64,000 bases of DNA from Symsagittifera roscoffensis (lineage: Eukaryota > Xenacoelomorpha > Acoela > Convolutidae), in NCBI RefSeq assembly GCF_963678635.1, contig NC_087068.1, positions 59,319,896 through 59,383,895 of the forward strand, written 5' to 3'. How positions within the stretch are numbered: the first letter of the stretch is position 1; the number at the start of each line of letters is the position of its first letter. Positions 1-8,829 of the stretch are shown piece by piece. Position numbers and translations under genes: made by a program. Under the pieces are notes generated by a model, which made no database searches, was not told the DNA's origin, and saw only the letters and a program-made list of their open reading frames with translations.

Positions 1-1098
1 TTACCGAGTAAAATCCTGAATTTGCACTTAAATTTGTCCTTTAGTGTGAATTCTTTTCCTGAAAAAAAATCATCACGACCTATAAAACAGTTTCCACTAC
101 GTTCATCGACTCGTAGATATTTCAGTCCAGAAAAACTACAATTGGAAGATTACGTCTCAAATGGCATAATTCCCATATGGCAAAAAAAATGGAAAATTTC
201 GCAAATGGCATAAATTTTACGCAATTGTTGCATCAGAAGCTTCATTTAGAATTTCCATCATCATGAAAGTTTTTTAAAAAATTAAGACACTTAAAAGCGA
301 GAACAAAATCTGAATTATTTCTTAGAATTTTTGTGTGCTATTAGTTTTTCACACCATTCACAGAAAAAACGACATTTTGTTGTAAAAAAAAAACATTGTG
401 GTCTAAGCATTCTGTGCTAATTGCACAGCAAGTGAACGCCCCCTTCGAGAGAAAAAGTGTTTTGTGTCACTTCCACTTAGTGTCACTTGAACATCAACCA
501 GCTATCATTGTTTATTCATTGTTTTTTTCCCGATACTTAGTTTTTTATGATGCACCGTTTTGAAACTATTTACCTTCCAACAAATCGAATTCCATGTGTT
601 CAACTGATTCGCGTGGCATTAAATTCCCTGAAGATATAAATAACAAATATAAGACTAAGGCATGTTATTAAAATCAAAAAACACAATTACCGAATGAATG
701 AATATAAAAAACACTGAATTTCCCTTTGCTGTGTTACCATTATACAAATGACACAAAATCAGGCGGTGTACAATTTTAGTGTATCTTATAATGTATTAGC
801 AGCGTTAAAATTGCAAATTCAAACAAACATTTTCGCACACTTCTGTGCATCCTCAGGTTTCAAAAATCCAATCTATCTGTACAAAATTATCAAAGATCGT
901 AAAAAGTGTCATACACATGATTATTTCAAAACTTAAAAAACTTAACCAATCACAACTTCACAATTATTAATAAAATTGATTTTTTTTGGCTCAAAATCCA
1001 TATTACAAGTACAAATTTATAACCACATCAAATGGAATTAACGTGGAGAAAACTCCCGGGGGCAGCGGGGCAGATGGGAATGTATCCAATGTATCCAA
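1..1098. other. AT-rich stretch, no supported gene
   Basis: This stretch is AT-rich with many homopolymer runs of A and T. The short open frames (for example 22-213 and 748-936) have low-complexity translations, and I see no domain, repeat array or RNA gene. If the exon at 1099-1230 is real, this would be its 3' UTR and downstream flank; a minus-strand AATAAA lies around 510-517, too far away to assign. Confidence 0.5.
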
Positions 1099-1230
1099 TC
1101 ATCGGTGGTGGATCAGTTCATTTACAAGAAGCGGGTCCGGGTCGCTTTTGAACGTCTCAATAATAGCTGCAGCATTTCCCATTTGCACTGCTACTCCCAA
1201 ACGTTGTCTTAGATATTCAGTTGCTCTCTT
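1099..1230 (-). CDS. Possible last coding exon of a host gene, product unrecognised
   Basis: On the minus strand a pyrimidine-rich run of TTTC repeats ends in CTAG at 1231, a textbook 3' splice acceptor. It is followed by exactly 44 codons in phase 0 ending in TGA at 1101-1099. The 43-residue peptide reads like a genuine protein end: a basic amphipathic start (RATEYLRQRLGVAV), then a Gly-Asn-Ala turn, a second helix and a C-terminus ending in NELIHHR. Nothing in it resembles a retroelement. I do not recognise the family. Upstream exons would lie to the right, so the retroelement stack could sit in the last intron. Doubts: the TTTC run may instead be the 3' tail of the adjoining LINE, and 43 codons can stay open by chance. 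Confidence 0.38.
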   Translation of the reverse strand, partial: KRATEYLRQRLGVAVQMGNAAAIIETFKSDPDPLLVNELIHHR

Positions 1231-1570
1231 CTAGAAAGAAAGAAAGAAAGAATTTATTTCTTCAGATATGATGCATACAAAAACATTTAACAATCAAACA
1301 TGCGAACAAAATCTACAAAGCATCAATTAATCATCTGAAGAGGATAGACAAAGGTCAAAGATATGACCACTGGGTGTCTACAACAACCAGTTCAGTACAA
1401 CAAACAAGAACTGAAAACCAGTATAAGTGAACTGAAGACAAGTATATGTAAATAAAATTAGAAGAGCCTAAATTTAAGTGTTACCTTTTGTGTTATGGTG
1501 TTGCAATTGTGCCTTTGTTATAATCTTCAAAAACCCTGGTATCTCGAAATTTCTAAAGTCTTAGAAGCTC
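1231..1570 (-). mobile_element. Probable 3' end of the old minus-strand LINE
   Basis: Read on the minus strand, this AT-rich stretch ends with AATAAA (1258-1253) followed at once by a TTTC-type short repeat (1250-1235), the usual 3' terminus of a LINE. The LINE body on this strand breaks off at 5744 where LINE-A was inserted, so its 3' UTR should lie just left of LINE-A, as here. No coding similarity can be seen and the right boundary is a guess. Confidence 0.4.
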
Positions 1571-1808
1571 ATCATCTTTTCAGCCAGTATTCAGAGCCTC
1601 ATATGAGGTTCTGACAGCATCCAGTGACAGACGTAATGAGAAAAAAAAACAAAAAAACAAAAATTTTTCTCTCTCAAATCCGTCTAAGTACATGAGAAAA
1701 TCAAAATTTTCATAAAAATGTCGATATCTCGAAAACTAGCAAGTTTTAGATGCTCATATTTTCGCATTAGAATCCGAAGCTAAAAAGGGTTTCTGATAGC
1801 ACACAACT
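1541..1808. repeat. Two diverged copies of an ~85-bp repeat
   Basis: Copies begin at 1541 and 1725 with ATCTCGAAA and share the order TAGAAGCTCAT / TAGATGCTCAT, then ATTCAGAGCC / ATCCGAAGC, then GGTTCTGACAGCA / GGTTTCTGATAGCA. Similarity is moderate. The repeat lies between the putative LINE 3' end and LINE-A and may belong to LINE-A's 5' leader or to an older satellite-like sequence. Confidence 0.4.
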
Positions 1809-1988
1809 CAAGGGTTAAATATTTAGCATTGAACAGAAACGGGAAATTATTTAAACACATTTTGTACTAATTCATAATTACCAAGAATGTAGTTATCTCT
1901 AAACTTATGAACAAATAGAATTTCATCATTTCTATCCATAAGTTGTGATAAATTTGTGTGATAAACTTATTAAATAGTTTCATATGTT

Positions 1989-2798
1989 ATGACTGATCCT
2001 GAGGGAACACAGCCTGCCCCCCAGCGGCTCAACTCCACATCTGGCCTTGTGACCGCTGACTACTACCCAACCGTGGATGATCTACTTCGGGCTGACGGCA
2101 CTGAGACGTTCGGAAAGCTGACTGGAAAGCTGAAAAAAGACAGCATACTTTGCCTGTTGCGCGAAGCTGTTACGCAACTTCGGGAAGCTAAGTATAATCA
2201 AAATAGTTGTACTCATGCTGTTGATGCAGGGGAAGATGCCGATAAACGTCTTGATGTTATTGAAAAGAAACTTGATGTTGTTGTTGAGAAGCTTGAAAAG
2301 ACCGATCCCCAATTACCCCGAATCAAAGTTTCATCTGTTTCGTCACCGGAGCTACTTGAGAAGTTGGACGAGATCAGGATTCAAGGCATACCTGAAAGCT
2401 CTGCCAATTCTGCTAACAAGCGCTTTGAGGATGATGGGAAATCAGTGACTGATATACTTGAATATCTCGAGGCAAATTCTTCTACGGGGATTCAGGAGGT
2501 CTTCCGCGTGGGAAAACCCAATACGGATCCAAATAAGCCGAGACCTGTTATAATCAAATTCAATTCTGTTTGGTCTACAAGGAAGATTCTAAGCAAGAGT
2601 TACAATCTGAAAGAGTATTGTGATGCTGTCTATATTTCCAAGTCCCTAACCAAAGCTGGCCAGGAACTTGAAAGGCAGCTCCTGAAACGACGTCGTGAAC
2701 TAATCGAAGGCGGCTATGATCGCAAGCAGATCAAAATTCGTGACCTGAAGCTTTATCTTGATGACGAGTTGCAACAACTTGAGCCAAAGCAAAATTGA
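1989..2798 (+). CDS. LINE-A ORF1 protein, RNA-binding/chaperone-type
   Basis: The frame is 269 codons. The middle (about residues 75-110) is rich in Asp, Lys, Leu and Val with coiled-coil character. The C-terminal half has the layout common to ORF1 proteins of many invertebrate LINEs: an EIRIQGIPE strand, a VFRVGKP segment, a PRPVIIKF strand and a basic ELERQLLKRRRELIEGG helix. These are typical of an RNA-binding and trimerising protein that packages the element RNA. No zinc finger is present, unlike ORF1 of LINE-B. The ATG at 1989 is the first in frame and no upstream extension is evident. The frame ends at UGA 2796-2798 and continues without a frame change into ORF2. Function is inferred from position and pattern. 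Confidence 0.72.
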   Translation: MTDPEGTQPAPQRLNSTSGLVTADYYPTVDDLLRADGTETFGKLTGKLKKDSILCLLREAVTQLREAKYNQNSCTHAVDAGEDADKRLDVIEKKLDVVVEKLEKTDPQLPRIKVSSVSSPELLEKLDEIRIQGIPESSANSANKRFEDDGKSVTDILEYLEANSSTGIQEVFRVGKPNTDPNKPRPVIIKFNSVWSTRKILSKSYNLKEYCDAVYISKSLTKAGQELERQLLKRRRELIEGGYDRKQIKIRDLKLYLDDELQQLEPKQN

Positions 2799-2802
2799 CT
2801 AG
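2796..2802 (+). promoter_or_regulatory. UGA-CUAG stop with readthrough context between ORF1 and ORF2
   Basis: ORF1 stops at TGA 2796-2798, followed directly by CTAG. UGA-CUAG is a known leaky stop context in animals and viruses. The next codons stay open in the same frame, and residues needed for the endonuclease (the Asn of an FNCQS block at codons 10-13 after the stop) lie upstream of the first ATG (2841). ORF2 therefore probably begins by readthrough rather than at that ATG. LINE-B has the same arrangement. Confidence 0.6.
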
Positions 2803-5630
2803 AGAAAAAGTTATCGATTGTCTTTTTCAATTGCCAAAGTATGCTCTCTTTGGAAAGAAGATTGAAGTTTGTTAATATGTTATACAAATGGAATTGTGAT
2901 ATTATTTGCTTGACTGAAACCTGGTTGACCAGCACGGTTGAATCATCGTTTGTTTTCCCGTATGCTGATTACACTGTTCTTGCTCGCTCTGATCGTAAAA
3001 ATGGTGAACACGGAGGTAGCCTTATTGCTATAAAGGGCTCAATTCCTTCTACGTTCCATATTCAACCGGTTGTTTGCGAATCCCCTGTTGGCTGTGCAGT
3101 TTTATTGGTTTCAGCTTCGCTCCTTATTTGCATTGCTGTCATCTATAATCCTCCCGCTTCTTCGCATTTCAGATTATCCGTTATAAGCATTAGTGAGTTT
3201 TTGGAAACTGCACATATTGCATTCAAATCTGAATGTGCTAAGCGCGGATCTCTGCACGACAGCTACTTCCTTGTCTCGGGTGATATGAATCTTCCCAATA
3301 TTGACTGGTACTCTTGCTACAGCTCCTCGAGCTATGACGCAAACTTGCTTTCTTTGTTTCATGATTATGATCTAGAGCAGCACATCTTTGAACCAACACA
3401 TTGCAGTGGGAGCATTCTCGATATCCTATTGCTTAACCGTGCTAATCCTGGTGATATTGAAGTTTTGGAGTCCGATTTCTCTGATCACAAGCCTGTCAGC
3501 ATTACGTTTCCTACTAAATCAGACGATGAAATTCGACCAGTAGCCTACTCCAAATCCTCCTTTGACTATACTACGTTCTCCGTGATGCTTAATTCTGGTT
3601 ATAATGCTCTGCAGTATGCCCATTTGTATGATGACTTCAGCGTGGTGATTTTCTCAATTCTAAATGAGAGTGTGCGTGTTTCTTCCTACCGTAAAAGACT
3701 CAAACGTCAAAATCTGCCGTTTTATTATTCTTCACATACGGTCCACCTTTTAAATAAACTTGGCACCCAGAAAAAGCGCAATCCCATGCACGATCATAGC
3801 ACTCTTGTAGACAGTCTAAATGTGTCAATGGAACTTGACAAGGTCTGCTTCCTGCAATCCTATGAGACTATGGACGTCAATTCTTGCTTCAAGATTTTGA
3901 AAAGCTTGAGCAATTCTTCTCCCTACCCAGGCACAATGCATTTTGCAAAAAGATCTGCTTCCACTACTATTGAGAAGGCAAATCTTTTTAATGACTTTTT
4001 TGCGTCTGTCTTCAAGACCTCCGGGGAGATTCAGATTACCAGCCTTAGTACTTCTTCTACCATTGAGTTGTGCAAGGTGTCTGTTAGTCATGAAAAAGTC
4101 TTACATTTTCTTCAGTCGGCAAATGACTCTGCTTCTGTCTGCTGTGACGATGTCCCGCCGGCTTTCCTAAAACATTGTGCATTTCAACTGAGTCCTCTAG
4201 TGGCTGCTCTCTATGAAGACATTTTAAAGCGAAAAAAGTGGCCCGATGTTTGGAAAACTGCGTACATAACTCCTCTTTACAAGAAGGATAGCCACAGTGA
4301 TGTGTCCAATTATCGTCCCATCAGCCTGCTACCGAAACTTTCCCTCGGTCTGGAGCGTATCTTATTTGATTACATTTACACTAGCATTAGGCCGAAAATT
4401 ACGAAATACCAATCCGGCTTTATGTCAAGGCGTTCAACTGTCACGCAACTGTTAAACTTCTGTGATGAGCTTTATAGGAATCACGAACTTGGTATTTCGT
4501 CTTTTGTTTTTTATGTGGATATCAAAAAGGCGTTTGACTCGGTTCCTCACCATAAATTGCTCAAAAAACTTGCGGATTTCGGTTTGGATGTTAGCTTTCT
4601 CCAATTACTTAAAAGTTATCTTTCTGGACGCTTTCAACGTGTGCGAATCAATGGTGTGCTCTCTGATTTTGTGAGCATTATGAGTGGTGTCCCGCAAGGT
4701 AGTATTCTGGGGCCGTTATTGTTCTTGTTATTTGTGAACGATCTTCCTGATTATCTCTTATCCAAGCCATCCCTCTTTGCTGATGATCTGAAATGCTGCA
4801 GTACCTCTGTTCCCGTACTTCAACGCGATCTAGATGCTGTTATCAATTGGTGTGGCGAAAATTCTCTCGATTTACATCCTGACAAATGTAAAGTCCTGAA
4901 GTTTTTTAACCACAGCTCTGAAAACCCAGATCTCTATATTGGTGATCACAAAATCGATGAATCTTTAGACGTCAAAGATCTTGGGATCATTTTCAGTTCT
5001 GATTTATCGTGGTCGCACCATGTTTCTGAAAAGTTATTCAAGTGCAACAAAGTGTACTTTATGTTAAAGCGAAATGTTCCGAGCAGTACTCCGAGACAAA
5101 CGAAGGTTCGGCTCTACAAAGCATGTATTCTATCTGTGCTTACTTATGGTTCTTCTATCTGGATACCTAACAAGACCGACTTATCCAAGCTCGAAGCTTT
5201 CAACAGAAGATGTGTGAGATGGATCGGTCTGTCAGGTGATTATAAAACGTCACTGATAAAGTTAGGAATCTATCCTCTGCCATATCATATTGAAATCTCA
5301 AATCTTCTGTTTTTCCATAAACTGTTTCAGGACAAGTACGATTTAAACCCCTTCGATTTTGTTGATATAAATGACCCATCTGTATCATTACGGAGTGTTG
5401 ATATATACTCTTTCAAATTAAAGAAGCGAAAATACGAGAAGACAAAGTCCTTTTATTTTGACCGTATTCCTAGACTATTGAATTTCATGAAGCTTGATGT
5501 CCGTCTATCATTCCCCCGGTACAAGCGTGAAGTTATGAAGTTCTATGATACGAAGCTACGTCAAACATTCGAAGAAAACATTCCGTGTACTTGGTATGGA
5601 AAGTGCTGCTGTACCTTCTGCCGGTCATAG
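2799..5630 (+). CDS. LINE-A ORF2: AP-like endonuclease + reverse transcriptase
   Basis: The frame is 943 codons counted from the readthrough stop (929 from the ATG at 2841). The N-terminal third is an exonuclease-endonuclease-phosphatase domain: FNCQS, LTETWL with the catalytic Glu, GGSLIAI, SGDMNLPNIDW, and SDHKPVSI near residue 230. The RT follows with YKKDSHSDVSNYRPISLL, FYVDIKKAFDSVPHHKLL, GVPQGSILGPLLFLLFVND and the catalytic LFADDLK (about residue 660), then KDLGI and a thumb-like region. The protein ends with a Cys-rich tail. It would nick target DNA and copy the element RNA at the nick. All motifs are intact, so this copy may have been active recently. Confidence 0.93.
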   Translation, partial: LEKKLSIVFFNCQSMLSLERRLKFVNMLYKWNCDIICLTETWLTSTVESSFVFPYADYTVLARSDRKNGEHGGSLIAIKGSIPSTFHIQPVVCESPVGCAVLLVSASLLICIAVIYNPPASSHFRLSVISISEFLETAHIAFKSECAKRGSLHDSYFLVSGDMNLPNIDWYSCYSSSSYDANLLSLFHDYDLEQHIFEPTHCSGSILDILLLNRANPGDIEVLESDFSDHKPVSITFPTKSDDEIRPVAYSKSSFDYTTFSVMLNSGYNALQYAHLYDDFSVVIFSILNESVRVSSYRKRLKRQNLPFYYSSHTVHLLNKLGTQKKRNPMHDHSTLVDSLNVSMELDKVCFLQSYETMDVNSCFKILKSLSNSSPYPGTMHFAKRSASTTIEKANLFNDFFASVFKTSGEIQITSLSTSSTIELCKVSVSHEKVLHFLQSANDSASVCCDDVPPAFLKHCAFQLSPLVAALYEDILKRKKWPDVWKTAYITPLYKKDSHSDVSNYRPISLLPKLSLGLERILFDYIYTSIRPKITKYQSGFMSRRSTVTQLLNFCDELYRNHELGISSFVFYVDIKKAFDSVPHHKLLKKLADFGLDVSFLQLLKSYLSGRFQRVRINGVLSDFVSIMSGVPQGSILGPLLFLLFVNDLPDYLLSKPSLFADDLKCCSTSVPVLQRDLDAVINWCGENSLDLHPDKCKVLKFFNHSSENPDLYIGDHKIDESLDVKDLGIIFSSDLSWSHHVSEKLFKCNKVYFMLKRNVPSSTPRQTKVRLYKACILSVLTYGSSIWIPNKTDLSKLEAFNRRCVRWIGLSGDYKTSLIKLGIYPLPYHIEISNLLFFHKLFQDKYDLNPFDFVDINDPSVSLRSVDIYSFKLKKRKYEKTKSFYFDRIPRLLNFMKLDVRLSFPRYKREVMKFYDTKLRQTFEENIPCTWYGKCCCTFCRS

Positions 5631-5725
5631 TTTATTTTATATATTTATATATTTTTTTTTTTTCGTTTTATGTTTGCATTTCATTATTTGTGATTGTAAA
5701 CTCCCCACGGGGTAAATTAAGCCTT

Positions 5726-5743
5726 CCTCTCTCTCTCTCTCTC
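5726..5743 (+). repeat. CT dinucleotide run, 3' end of LINE-A
   Basis: Nine CT units follow the 3' UTR and mark the LINE-A terminus. The next bases on the minus strand continue an older RT reading frame. A short inverted repeat, CCCC-AC-GGGG, lies just before it at about 5703-5712. Confidence 0.75.
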
Positions 5744-6417
5744 ATAAGGCCGAAGTTCTTCGGCAACAAGCTTATCTCACCCAAAATATTTAAGATCCTT
5801 GAACCTCTGTATGTTAATGACTGTAATTTAGTTTAATTCTTGCAAAAAGGAGGACAAAAGGTAATAGAACTCGATTTTCTAGTATTGTATGCAAAGTTTT
5901 TCAGTGTAAACAACAAATTAAGATATGGATTTGGATTTCTATTATGAGCAAATCTCAAACAGAAATTCTGTAGATCATAAATATACAGTTCATGTACTGT
6001 TTATATTTTATTATCATAAAAAGTACTGGTAATGCTGTCATATTTTCTTTTGAAAAAAATCCTTCTTATGATTTATCTTTTTTTAAACAAATGAATTTGA
6101 TTAAGCGCTGCAAAGCTAGTTCCGCCATATACGAGAAAGCCATATTGTATAATTGGTTTAATGTTAGCATTATAATATTTCAACAAAACACATTTTGGAA
6201 CACAATACCTCATTTTTGAAACAACACCACAATGTCTACCTAGTTTAATTTTCAATTTTTCAATGTGCTGAGTGAATGTTAACTTACAATCAACTATTAC
6301 TCCTAAATACTTACATGCTGACTGAGGATTATACACAATATTATCAATTTCAATTTTAAGGTTAGAAGCACTTCCATTATTAAATAGTTTCAGATACTTG
6401 AAATGTTTTGTAACATT
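5744..6417 (-). pseudogene. C-terminal part of old-LINE RT, minus strand, broken
   Basis: Reading leftward from 6417, the translation has the post-catalytic segments of a LINE RT: a CKYLGVIVD block, QHIEKLKIKLGRH, IIQYGFLVYGG, then after a frameshift in an A-run near 6073 a second stretch (TVHELYIYDL, NPYLNLLFTLKNF, RILNILGEISLLPKNF). It stops abruptly at LINE-A's CT tail. The missing upstream half of this RT ends at about 34851, where a FADDT-containing frame reads up to the LINE-B insertion. The reading DN-V at 34851 continues naturally into V-TKHF at 6417. This is therefore one gene split by the LINE-B/Gypsy-1 insertion. Confidence 0.78.
6412..6417. repeat. Left target-site duplication of LINE-B (aacatt)
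   Basis: The hexamer aacatt at 6412-6417 recurs at 34845-34850 right after the CAA tail of LINE-B. Removing everything between them rejoins the old-LINE RT frame. Because the CAA repeat ends in aac, the exact length of the duplication is ambiguous by a few bases. Confidence 0.6.
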
Positions 6418-6424
6418 CGCCCAA
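6418..6424 (+). mobile_element. First seven bases of LINE-B
   Basis: The bases cgcccaa precede the Gypsy-1 LTR. A related LINE-B leader at 43636-44007 begins with the same taacattcgccc string and then continues into sequence like that found at 29399 onward. This supports reading these seven bases as the LINE-B 5' end, cut off by the Gypsy-1 insertion. Confidence 0.5.
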
Positions 6425-7308
6425 TGTGCCAGTCGGTCATATTTGGAAGTTTGACCTTGAGAAGAGCAGAAAACACTTGATTTTGGAGTGAAATTTAATT
6501 TTTCAAAATTTCGAATGGAACATGTCATGCACGATTTTCAGGCGATAACTGAAAATCAGAAAAAGAAAAGAGAACAATTTCAGAACAATTGCGGTAAAGT
6601 TGTCAGATAAAAACGAGTGTGAAATTGCAATTCGCAATTTCCATCATAGTGAACAAGAGTAGAGCTGTCCTATCTGAAATAGAAGACAGAGTGTTCCCGA
6701 GAGAACAATTATTCGAACTGGACCAGAGTGAACCTTCGACGGAAAGGTGGACAGCTTGAGTGTCCCAATGGTCCACATAAAACTGCAGTCTAGAGTAAAA
6801 ACTTGTTCTTGTTGTTAAAACTGACTGACATTAAACTTATCTTAGTTACTTTATTGATTCTTGAGTTGTTTATCGACTTATTTACTTCCTGGTTCTTGAG
6901 CGTGCTACAATGTGAGTACTTAATTTAATTTCTAGAGTGTGTTTTATGATTGTTATGTTGAGGTAAGGCGAGTTTTAGGTTGATCCATCTGAAATGGATC
7001 AAAGTTCCACTGTCTAATAAAAAAGCAACTTAACGGATTGTTCCAACCCGGTTTTTAACGGCGTTCATGTATTTTGGGTATTTTGAGACCTAAGTATGGG
7101 GACGTTCTTAATTCTAGAGTGGGGGGATATTTTGGTAGTAGCCTTAAGCAGTAGCGGGTCGTAGTCTCATGTCACAAGCGAACCGAATTGGCTCCGACTG
7201 ATTTGAGGTGGAAAAACACAAGAGATAGTGTCCCTGACTCCCGAGCCAATAGTTATAGGGCCTATTTTTCTTAAGCCTCATGTGTGACTGTAGTAGACGA
7301 ATGTTACA
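6425..7308 (+). repeat. Gypsy-1 5' LTR
   Basis: Starts TGTGCCAGTCGGTC and ends GAATGTTACA, matching 28515-29398 almost base for base. A polyadenylation signal AATAAA lies at 7016-7021, so the R/U5 part is probably the last ~280 bp. I see no clear TATA box. The hexamer CTTGAG occurs four times. Differences from the 3' LTR include two adjacent bases near 6540 and single changes near 6594, 6883 and 6941. Confidence 0.95.
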
Positions 7309-7320
7309 TAGTGTTTTTAT

Positions 7321-7337
7321 GGCGCTCCTGGGTGTTT
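7321..7337 (+). other. Candidate primer-binding site of Gypsy-1
   Basis: Thirteen bases after the 5' LTR comes TGGCGCTCCTGGGTG. The same position in Gypsy-2 (about 45505-45520) has TGGGGCTCCTGGGTGG. A TGG start just after an LTR is what a tRNA 3' CCA end would pair with, and conservation between two diverged families supports a function. I could not match the implied tRNA 3' end to a specific tRNA. Confidence 0.4.
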
Positions 7338-7800
7338 ACGACATCAAGACTACGGAGTCGAACCCACTTGAGACAGCTTCGGGCTGAATGCCCATTCTAG
7401 AGTACCGGCGGTACGGTTCGACAGGAACGTGCAAACCTTCCGGTTGTACCGTGATAGCTTTTTAAGAAAACTCGAGAAAATTTCCTGGTACGCTCTCCGA
7501 ACGAGGCTTAGCTAACCGAGTAAAGGGGGGCAACTAGGGGGACAAAAACACGAGCAAAAAGACAAAAAGCAAAACAAAAACCAAAAAAGAATAGAAAAAG
7601 GAACAAAAACCATAAAACGAAAAAAGACAGTGACTTTGACACCAGATTAGTTGGATCAAACCTTTATATTAATTAAATAGTATACCCATACTGTTTTACA
7701 AGTTCGATCGTTTCGATCAACCTAGCAATTTAAACCAGTAAACTGAATAAAGTGCCCGAAGTGGGGCGTTGTCAAGGGTTTTCAGATAGCTTGGAACTTA

Positions 7801-8008
7801 GCTGGACCAATAGGAGACTTGACTGGAAGAGGTGACCAGCCGAGTGGGAAAGTGGTTCAGGGACACTTGAGCTGAACCAATAGGAGACTTGACTGGAAGA
7901 GGTGACCAGCCGAGTGGGAAAGTGGTTCAGGGACACTTGGCTGAACCAATAGGAGACTGGACTGGAACAGGTGACCAGTCGAGTGGGAAAGCAGCCAAGA
8001 AGGATTTG
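7801..8008 (+). repeat. Three tandem ~70-bp leader repeats
   Basis: Three copies begin near 7801, 7871 and 7940 with the core ACCAATAGGAGACTTGACTG, then AGGTGACCAGCCGAGTGGG and AAAGTGGTTCAGGGACAC. The first two are nearly identical; the third differs more. Gypsy-2 leaders have a two-copy version with a longer (~157-bp) period (46120-46440 and 53352-53670). Confidence 0.85.
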
Positions 8009-8544
8009 GCAATTCTCGAGTTCTCAAGTTGGGCAGAACGGGTATCGTTAGAATCCACATTACATTATAGGAGATAAGTGTAAAATTGGATAAGCGAAAT
8101 CCCCCAGTTTTGAGGAACGTTTTTACTTGAGCAGGCCTGGAAACAGGTCTACGGTTTTCTCTTGAGAGGTTTAGCACCCGGCGCTTAAAGTAATTTTTAG
8201 GCTTAAGAAGGGGGCTAGAAAGGGGGGAGGTTAGAAGGGGGACTGGTTAGGCTAGAGGTTGGCGGTTGTAAATTGCAAAAAGGGGGAAATTAGAGTAACT
8301 AATTAGTCGACATCGTTGACTTAGTTACATTAGAAATTAACACGCGTTGGTAATATTAGGTGGAGATCCAAAATCCAACTCGAGTTAAGGCTGGTACGCT
8401 GGTTGGTTTGGTAGGGGGGACCGGATATAGACAGCTTTTGTGATACCCCATAAGATCACTAGTGGGGGGAGGAAAACGCGTGGCAATTAGGTACCAGACA
8501 TTTTTTTAGACGAAAGGTAGACATTGGTCACCTTTAAATTTTAG

Positions 8545-8634
8545 GTGGGCTCATTTTTCTGTTTTTATTATTTTTCTTACTTAAAATTTTTGTTGCATTT
8601 TATTGAGGATTTGTGTTTGGTTTTATACGAACAG
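8545..8634 (+). other. Candidate 90-nt intron in the Gypsy-1 leader
   Basis: An AT-rich segment runs from TTTTAG|GTGGGC to GAACAG|GTGATCAC. Equivalent segments of 86 nt occur in Gypsy-2 at 46975-47060 and 54209-54294. They diverge internally but keep GT and AG at both ends and the same flanks (GGTCACCT before, GTGATCACAAGA after). That pattern fits a short spliced intron in the genomic or subgenomic RNA. No transcript evidence is available. Confidence 0.42.
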
Positions 8635-8829
8635 GTGATCACAAGATACCTGCGCACCTACATTGAAATAGAAACAACCAAAAAGAAGAGGGGGGTCAGC
8701 ATTTGGCTTTTAAGAGAGGGTTTTTGGGAAAATTTTACTAGAGCTTGAGTGGTGGTACAAGGTACGGTGGTTCAAGAAGACCCTACAACGAGGAAGACAC
8801 TCCGTGACGAGTATTGGGACAAGACCGAA

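Larger units (their letters stand above)
1830..5743 (+). mobile_element. LINE-A: CR1-like non-LTR retrotransposon
   Basis: It has two coding units in one frame, ORF1 (1989-2798) and ORF2 with endonuclease and RT (2799-5630), then a short 3' UTR ending in a CT dinucleotide run at 5726-5743. Immediately beyond the run the minus-strand RT tail of an older LINE resumes, so the 3' junction is clear. The 5' end is not: no convincing target-site duplication was found, and the start given is only a lower estimate from the leader before ORF1. Both frames are uninterrupted apart from the UGA between them. ORF2 shares with LINE-B a Cys-rich C-terminal signature (CTW-x3-C-x-C-x2-C-R), so the two belong to related families. 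Confidence 0.8.

Noticed and set aside
6073-6528. A single 151-codon gene on the minus strand
   Set aside because: Its first third is reversed LTR sequence and the rest is old-LINE RT; the frame crosses an insertion boundary.
7340-7380. tRNA-like string near GTCGAACCC after the 5' LTR
   Set aside because: It resembles a T-loop complement, but the flanking stem does not pair and no cloverleaf can be drawn.
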